NCBI GenBank assembly: GCA_900552145.1
Contig: URYW01000097.1
Span: forward strand, 1-6,236
Direction of reading: 5' to 3'
Length of the DNA stretch: 6,236 nucleotides
Source of the DNA: an uncultured Collinsella sp.
Lineage (GTDB): Bacteria > Actinomycetota > Coriobacteriia > Coriobacteriales > Coriobacteriaceae
The position numbers and the translations under genes are program-made. This document shows, piece after piece, positions 1-4,490 of the stretch; position 1 is the first letter of the stretch, and every line of letters starts with the position of its first letter. The notes beneath the pieces were generated by a model. The model worked only from the letters and a program-made list of their open reading frames with translations. It made no database searches and was not told where the DNA came from.

Positions 1-2
1 GC

Positions 3-8
3 TACAAT
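3..8 (+). promoter_or_regulatory. possible -10 promoter hexamer upstream of acpS
   Basis: TACAAT differs from the sigma-70/SigA consensus TATAAT at one position. It lies 29 bases before the acpS start codon, which would put the transcript start near base 15 and give a leader of roughly 20-25 bases. The -35 region would be off the left edge, so the promoter cannot be confirmed, and the gene may equally be cotranscribed with something upstream. Confidence 0.35.
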
Positions 9-27
9 AACTTAGTCTGTGCGATAT

Positions 28-34
28 GGAGGTG
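28..34 (+). promoter_or_regulatory. strong ribosome binding site that decides the acpS start
   Basis: GGAGGTG closely matches the complement of the 16S rRNA 3' end. The GGAGG core (28-32) is followed by 5 bases and then ATG at 38-40. An in-frame ATG at 26-28 overlaps this site and has no ribosome binding site of its own at a suitable distance, so the start at 38 is preferred. Confidence 0.85.
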
Positions 35-37
35 AAC

Positions 38-577
38 ATGGCTGAAGCTGGTATCGGCGTTGATATCGTCGAGATTTCCCGTATGAAATCAATTCTTGAA
101 AAGACGCCGTCGTTTGCTAGGCGTGTGTTTACCGAAGAAGAGCGTGCGTATTGCGATGCATCATCGCGCCCCGCTGCTCACTATGCCAGCCGCTTTGCTT
201 CGCGCGAGGCGGTACTTAAAGCTCTCGGCACGGGTTTTAGTCAAGGCGTTGGTCGCAAGGATGTTTCGGTTACGCGTGATAAACTCGGCAAACCGAAGGC
301 GCTGCTTTCGGGCCGTGCTCTCGAGATCGCTCAAGAGCTGGGTGTTGTTGAGGTCGCTCTTTCCATTACGCTTACAGGAGACTTAGCCGTTGCGAATGCC
401 ATCGCGATTACCGAAGATGCTCGGCCTAAGCCAAAAGAGGAAAAGGTGAGTACCAAGAAACGTGTAGCGCAGACATTTAAAGAGGCTCGCTCTGTTTTAG
501 ATGAGCTTGAGCAGCTGCAGAATTCAGCATTGACGGAGCACCTGGGCGATGCTTCGCAAGATACGCTAGGAGCATAG
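38..577 (+). CDS. acpS: holo-[acyl-carrier-protein] synthase (AcpS) with C-terminal extension
   Basis: AcpS transfers 4'-phosphopantetheine from coenzyme A to a serine of apo acyl carrier protein, a cytoplasmic Mg-dependent step needed for fatty acid synthesis. The 179-residue product has the family's N-terminal motif GIGVDIVEISR (residues 5-15), with metal-binding Asp9. The second signature, FASREAVLKALGTG (53-66), carries Glu57 and Lys61. KLGKPKALLSG (82-92) and the closing strand LSITLTGDLAVANAIA (108-123) complete the fold. The usual family length is about 120-130 residues, so residues from about 128 to 179 are an extra tail: a Pro/Lys-rich link, then a charged stretch likely to be helical (about 140-165). 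A strong ribosome binding site selects the start at 38 over the in-frame ATG at 26. The stop codon directly abuts the nnr start, indicating coupling. The AcpS identity is secure; the role of the tail is unknown. Confidence 0.93.
   Translation: MAEAGIGVDIVEISRMKSILEKTPSFARRVFTEEERAYCDASSRPAAHYASRFASREAVLKALGTGFSQGVGRKDVSVTRDKLGKPKALLSGRALEIAQELGVVEVALSITLTGDLAVANAIAITEDARPKPKEEKVSTKKRVAQTFKEARSVLDELEQLQNSALTEHLGDASQDTLGA
436..448 (+). promoter_or_regulatory. possible internal ribosome binding site and GTG start inside acpS
   Basis: AGAGG (436-440) is followed by 5 bases and an in-frame GTG (446-448, Val137 of AcpS). This is the same 5-base spacing seen before acpS, nnr, the glycosylase gene and tsaE in this window. 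Initiation here would give a 43-residue, highly charged protein identical to the AcpS tail. What is seen is the motif and its spacing; use as a start is inference. The purine run could simply encode the Lys/Glu-rich link. Confidence 0.3.
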
Positions 578-2194
578 ATGAAACCGGTTTTGAGTACCGA
601 AGAAGTCGTTCGTCTCGAGGACATCATCGAACGCGAAGGGACTTCGAAGGCCGAGCTTATGGAGCTAGCGGGTGAGTTTGCCGCCAACGAGGTCTTGAAG
701 CTCAATCCCGATCGGGTTCTCGTTCTGGTCGGTTTTGGTAATAATGGCGGCGACGGTTGGGTTGCCGCCGATATTCTGAGCCATAAGGGTGTGGACGTCG
801 ATATCGTTTCTCCGGTTGAGCCGGATGAGATTCCTGCTGCTCTGGCACGTCATGTTGCTCGTCGTACTGCCGGCCGCGATGTGCACGTTTGTGTCGGCCC
901 CTCGCGTGACGAACTCGAGGTTTTGATCGATAAGGCCGATGTTGTTGTTGATGCCAATTTTGGTACCGGTTTCCACGGGAATCTGCGTGCGCCGTTCTCC
1001 ATCTGGATTCCTACGGTCAATGAATGCGCCGATTGTGTCGTATCCATTGATGTCCCCTCGGGCCTGAATGCCGAGACGGGCGTTGTTGATGACGACTGCA
1101 TTCGTGCCGAGCATACGGTGACGATGATTGCGCCCAAGATTGGTCTGTATAGCGCTGATGGCCCTGAGTATGCTGGCGATTTGATCTGCGGCAATCTTTA
1201 CGACCGTCTTGACGAGGTCATCGATGATGTCGACCACGCCGCCGAGATTGTCGAGCCCGGTGACTTAGTTGATTACTTTGCTCCACTACCTACGAATATC
1301 GATAAGTATTCCCGTGGCTCTGTGCTTATTGTCGCCGGATCTGCGCAATATCCTGGTGCTGCCATTATGGCGGCCAAGTCTGCAGCTCGCGCGGGTGCTG
1401 GTTACGTGGCAGTCGCGGCTCCTGACGCCTGCGCCAATCTTATTCGCATGGCACTTCCTTCGATTCCCGTCTTTGCTATTCCGTCTGATTCCCGCGGCTC
1501 CTTTGGCGCCGCTGCGCGCATGACTGTGTGCGAGATTGCAAAGAAGTACAGCTGTGTACTGTGCGGTCCCGGTATGACGACATCTGCCGGCGCTATGCAG
1601 GTGGTTTCGGGCTTGCTCGAGCTTGATGTGCCGCTTATTTTGGACGCCGATGCACTCAACTGCCTTGCTAAGATTGCCATTGACGGTATTGATAGTAATC
1701 CCGAGATGTATCGTCGCGAGCAGCCGTTGGTTATGACGCCGCACTATCGTGAGCTTTCGCGTCTGGTTGCCGGTGACGAGGTGAACGACCTTGGTACCGC
1801 GATTGCGGCCGCGCAGAAGGTTGTCTGGGCTGCAGGCTCCGACAATCTGGTGGTCATTGCCAAGGGGCCGACGACGGCTATCTGTGGCGTTGAGCGTGTG
1901 CTGCTGCCGCTCTCGGGTCCGGCTTCTCTGGCAACTGCCGGTTCGGGTGATGTTCTCGCGGGTATTTTGGCCGGCACGCTTGCCACCATGCGCGACGAGA
2001 TGGATCGTTGGGAGTTGCTGTATTCGTACGCCGTCGCACTTCACAGCTACGCCGGTTTTGCCGCGGCGACGGAGTATGGTGAGAAGAGCGTCATCGCGAC
2101 CGATCTTATCGACTTGATCGGTCCTGCCATGGAACTGGCGGCAAAGGATGCGCTCGAAGATCTGGGAATCATGGACGAAGGGTCGGATGACTAA
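578..2194 (+). CDS. nnr: bifunctional NAD(P)H-hydrate epimerase / ADP-dependent NAD(P)H-hydrate dehydratase
   Basis: This cytoplasmic repair enzyme restores hydrated NADH and NADPH. The N-terminal YjeF_N half epimerises R- to S-NAD(P)HX, and the C-terminal ribokinase-like half dehydrates the S form using ADP. The 538-residue length fits the fused family form (E. coli about 515). Epimerase half, about residues 1-220: GFGNNGGDG (52-60), the DANFGTG stretch, and SIDVPSGLNAETG (156-168). Dehydratase half, about 240-525: GSAQYPGA (254-261), LCGPGM, LDADALN (355-361), TPH (387-389), AKGP (428-431) and AGSGDVLAG with Asp458 as the expected catalytic residue. The usual TPHPGE reads TPHYRE here. AGGAG (568-572) sits 5 bases before the ATG and overlaps the end of acpS. 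The stop is 2 bases before alr. An acpS-nnr-alr neighbourhood is common in Gram-positive bacteria. Confidence 0.95.
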   Translation: MKPVLSTEEVVRLEDIIEREGTSKAELMELAGEFAANEVLKLNPDRVLVLVGFGNNGGDGWVAADILSHKGVDVDIVSPVEPDEIPAALARHVARRTAGRDVHVCVGPSRDELEVLIDKADVVVDANFGTGFHGNLRAPFSIWIPTVNECADCVVSIDVPSGLNAETGVVDDDCIRAEHTVTMIAPKIGLYSADGPEYAGDLICGNLYDRLDEVIDDVDHAAEIVEPGDLVDYFAPLPTNIDKYSRGSVLIVAGSAQYPGAAIMAAKSAARAGAGYVAVAAPDACANLIRMALPSIPVFAIPSDSRGSFGAAARMTVCEIAKKYSCVLCGPGMTTSAGAMQVVSGLLELDVPLILDADALNCLAKIAIDGIDSNPEMYRREQPLVMTPHYRELSRLVAGDEVNDLGTAIAAAQKVVWAAGSDNLVVIAKGPTTAICGVERVLLPLSGPASLATAGSGDVLAGILAGTLATMRDEMDRWELLYSYAVALHSYAGFAAATEYGEKSVIATDLIDLIGPAMELAAKDALEDLGIMDEGSDD

Positions 2195-2196
2195 TC

Positions 2197-3342
2197 ATGA
2201 ATAAAGCCGATTTGACGCGCTGGTCCTGGGTCGAGATCGACCGCGGGGCGCTCCGTCGCAACACGAGGGCCTATAAGAACTTGCTGAATCCACGTCAGCG
2301 CCTGTGCTGCGTGGTCAAGGCCGATGCTTATGGTCATGGAGCTGTTGAGTGCGCCAAGATCATGTATTCGGTCGGTGCCGACATGTTTGCCGTGGCGACG
2401 GTTAACGAGGGCGTTGAGCTCCGACAGGGCGGGATTACGAAACCCATCCTCATCCTAAGCGAGCCGCCTATCGAGGCCATTCCGACGTTGCTCGAGTTTG
2501 ATATCATGCCCTCGGTCTATACGTCTGACTTTGCTCTTGCGTATGGCGAATGTGCCGTCGCGGCGGGCAAAGTGGGCAAGTATCATCTCGCCATCGAGAC
2601 GGGCATGAATCGTATCGGCGTTCACTACACGCAGGTGCTCGACTTTGTCCGCGGTATAAATTTCCATCGCGGTATTCAGTGCGACGGCGTATTTACGCAC
2701 TTCGCCACGGCCGATGAACCTTCGGGCTGGGACTACAAGCTGCAGTGTCAGCGCTTTACCGAGGCCGTTCAGGCCATTAAGGATGCGGGTTTTGAGTGCG
2801 GTATCGTGCACTGCGCCAACACGCCGTCCTCGATGCTCGACCCCTCGATGCATTTTGATATGATCCGCGCCGGCGTTGGCTTGTATGGCATGCAGCCGTG
2901 CGAGCTGAGTGGCCGCGTGATGCAGCTTGATCCCGTTATGAGCGTCCATGCGCGTGTGACGCGCGTGGCACACCCTGCGATGGGTGAGGGCGTGGGCTAC
3001 GGTTTTACCTACCGCGTACCGCGTACGCGCGTTCAGATCTGCACGCTGCCGATCGGTTATGCCGATGGCCTATCGCGTACGCTTTCCAATCGTATGGATG
3101 TGCTGTATCGCGGCGAGCGCGTGCATCAGGTTGGCAATATCTGCATGGACCAGTTTATGGACGCCATTCAGTCCAACCCGGCACACGAGATTCCCGAGGC
3201 CGAGTATGGCGACGAGATGATCATTGTCGGCCGCGATGGCGATGCCGAGATCACTATGGACGAGATGGCCCGACTGCGCGGAACGATTAACTACGAGGTC
3301 GCCTGCGGCTTTGGCATGCGTCTCGACAAGGTCTACGTGTAG
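2197..3342 (+). CDS. alr: alanine racemase
   Basis: A PLP-dependent fold type III racemase that interconverts L- and D-alanine, supplying D-Ala for peptidoglycan. The 381-residue length is typical. The PLP-binding signature VVKADAYGHG (39-48) places the Schiff-base lysine at Lys41. The second catalytic base is expected at Tyr268 in VGYGFTYR. TGMNRIG (135-141) carries Arg139, expected near the PLP phenolic oxygen. GYADGLSR (287-294) and NICMDQ (314-319) are the C-terminal domain signatures. One oddity is HLAIETGM (130-137): the family usually has HLKxDTGM, and the Lys that is carbamylated in Geobacillus and Pseudomonas enzymes is Ala132 here. The start has only a weak ribosome binding site (GGA at 2185-2187, or AAGG at 2178-2181), so translation is probably coupled to nnr, which ends 2 bases upstream. 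Its stop overlaps the next gene's ribosome binding site. Confidence 0.95.
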   Translation: MNKADLTRWSWVEIDRGALRRNTRAYKNLLNPRQRLCCVVKADAYGHGAVECAKIMYSVGADMFAVATVNEGVELRQGGITKPILILSEPPIEAIPTLLEFDIMPSVYTSDFALAYGECAVAAGKVGKYHLAIETGMNRIGVHYTQVLDFVRGINFHRGIQCDGVFTHFATADEPSGWDYKLQCQRFTEAVQAIKDAGFECGIVHCANTPSSMLDPSMHFDMIRAGVGLYGMQPCELSGRVMQLDPVMSVHARVTRVAHPAMGEGVGYGFTYRVPRTRVQICTLPIGYADGLSRTLSNRMDVLYRGERVHQVGNICMDQFMDAIQSNPAHEIPEAEYGDEMIIVGRDGDAEITMDEMARLRGTINYEVACGFGMRLDKVYV

Positions 3343-3350
3343 GAGCCGCT

Positions 3351-3971
3351 ATGGGCGTCATGCACATCCCCGGCCATACCCATCAGGCACCACGTGAGGT
3401 CGCACTCGAGGAAATTGAGGCCGTTCTGGGCGATTGTCACCTCTGCCAGCTCTACCAGTCGCGTCACAATATCGTGTTTGGCGTGGGAAACCCCCGCGCT
3501 CGTGTGATGTTTATTGGCGAGGCGCCGGGCCGCAATGAGGATTTGCAGGGCGAGCCCTTTGTGGGGGCGGCAGGCGAGGACCTCAACGGCATTTTGTCGC
3601 TGGCGGGGCTCAAACGCGAAGACGTCTACATTGCCAACGTGCTTAAGTGCCGCCCGCCGGGAAACCGCAATCCACGTCCCGAGGAAGTGCTGGCTTGCTC
3701 GCCGTTTTTGCGTGAGCAGATTCGAAGCATCTGGCCCGATATTATCGTGACGCTCGGCAACCCCGCGACGCACTTTGTGCTTAAGACCGAGATTGGCATT
3801 ACTAAGCTGCGCGGCAGGTTCCACCAGATGGGGCATTTTGTAGTAATGCCCACGTTCCATCCGGCAGCAGCGCTACGCAGTCCGGCGTGGCAGGAACTGC
3901 TGGAGGAAGACTTTAAGATGCTGGGCGACTATCTGGAGCGACATCCCGCACCAGAGGACGCCTCGGAATAA
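3351..3971 (+). CDS. udg: family 4 uracil-DNA glycosylase (Fe-S cluster)
   Basis: Removes uracil, arising from cytosine deamination or dUTP misincorporation, from DNA as the first step of base excision repair. The 206-residue product has the family 4 layout. A CxxC pair (Cys29, Cys32) together with Cys100 (KCRPPGNR) and Cys116 (ACSPFL) gives the four ligands expected for a [4Fe-4S] cluster. Motif 1 is GEAPGRNED (56-64), family 4-like rather than the GLAPG of family 5, and there is no KRRIH insert as in UdgX. PFVGAAGEDL (69-78) and motif 2 HPAAAL (170-175) complete the active site. AGGAG (3341-3345) lies 5 bases before the ATG and overlaps the alr stop. A second Met at residue 4 is less well placed. 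It sits between alr and tsaE, which are adjacent in many actinobacteria, so it looks like a lineage-specific member of the operon. Confidence 0.92.
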   Translation: MGVMHIPGHTHQAPREVALEEIEAVLGDCHLCQLYQSRHNIVFGVGNPRARVMFIGEAPGRNEDLQGEPFVGAAGEDLNGILSLAGLKREDVYIANVLKCRPPGNRNPRPEEVLACSPFLREQIRSIWPDIIVTLGNPATHFVLKTEIGITKLRGRFHQMGHFVVMPTFHPAAALRSPAWQELLEEDFKMLGDYLERHPAPEDASE

Positions 3972-3983
3972 TAAGGAGCATAT

Positions 3984-4490
3984 ATGTCCCTGGAGCGCCT
4001 GGGGGTAGGTACTTACAAAACGACTTGCGCTGCCGATACGGAGTACTTTGGCGAGCTAATTGCACCGTGCCTTGAGGACGGCGATGTGCTCATCCTGACC
4101 GGTGGCCTGGGGGTGGGCAAAACTCACTTTACCAAGGGCGTCTCGCGCGGGCTGGGCGATGGGCATATGGTTACGAGCCCTACGTTTGCGCTCATGGCCG
4201 TTCACGATCAAGGCCGTATTCCGCTGTTTCACTTTGATCTATACCGTCTGGAGCATGCCTACGAGCTCGAGGATACGGGCATTTTCGATGTGCTGGGCTA
4301 TGAGGGTGCTTGCCTGCTGGAATGGGGCGAACAATTCCAAGACGAGCTGACGGATGAGTATCTTTCGGTGACGCTCAAGCGTGATGAGGGCGACAGTGAT
4401 GTGCGAACGATAACGCTCGAGGCGCACGGTGACCGCGCAATGGAGCTTTCCCATTTGATTGATAAGGCTGTACAAGATGAGCTTGCATAA
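3984..4490 (+). CDS. tsaE: tRNA t6A37 biosynthesis ATPase TsaE
   Basis: TsaE is the P-loop ATPase that binds the TsaB-TsaD heterodimer and drives cycles of N6-threonylcarbamoyl transfer to A37 of ANN-decoding tRNAs. The 168-residue length is normal. Walker A is GGLGVGKT (40-47), with Lys46 and Thr47 contacting nucleotide phosphate and Mg. TSPTF (64-68) is the switch-like loop, FHFDLYRLE (82-90) carries the conserved Asp85 and Tyr87, and LLEWGEQF (111-118) is the family's C-terminal signature. AAGGAG (3973-3978) lies 5 bases before the ATG and 2 bases after the previous stop, so the start is well supported. Its 3' end overlaps the next reading frame by 14 bases (4477-4490) in a different frame, which points to translational coupling between TsaE and its partner proteins. 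Confidence 0.95.
   Translation: MSLERLGVGTYKTTCAADTEYFGELIAPCLEDGDVLILTGGLGVGKTHFTKGVSRGLGDGHMVTSPTFALMAVHDQGRIPLFHFDLYRLEHAYELEDTGIFDVLGYEGACLLEWGEQFQDELTDEYLSVTLKRDEGDSDVRTITLEAHGDRAMELSHLIDKAVQDELA

Noticed and set aside
26..37. Upstream ATG giving four extra residues on AcpS
   Set aside because: The ATG overlaps the GGAGGTG that properly serves the ATG at 38. No separate ribosome binding site lies before it, and AcpS proteins normally begin just before the GIGxDIVEI motif.
1545..1560. Inverted repeat AGTACA-GCTG-TGTACT
   Set aside because: It has only 6 pairs, lies mid-gene in conserved nnr coding sequence with no T tract, and is not at a gene boundary; chance is a sufficient explanation.
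1286..2044. Minus-strand open frame of about 250 codons opposite nnr
   Set aside because: It lies fully within the conserved dehydratase domain of nnr on the other strand and shows no domain motifs; it is a shadow frame.
3012..3025. Two tandem copies of CCGCGTA in alr
   Set aside because: It is a two-copy 7-base repeat encoding a Tyr-Arg-Val-Pro-Arg stretch in a GC-rich gene. It is too short to suggest a functional repeat and does not disturb the frame.
3351..3971. Glycosylase as family 5 or UdgX
   Set aside because: Motif 1 is GEAPG, not GLAPG as in family 5, and the KRRIH insert typical of UdgX is absent; the four-cysteine pattern fits family 4.
577..3990. Search for terminators, promoters or small genes in the gaps
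   Set aside because: The gaps between genes are 0, 2, 8 and 12 bases, too small for such elements beyond the ribosome binding sites noted.
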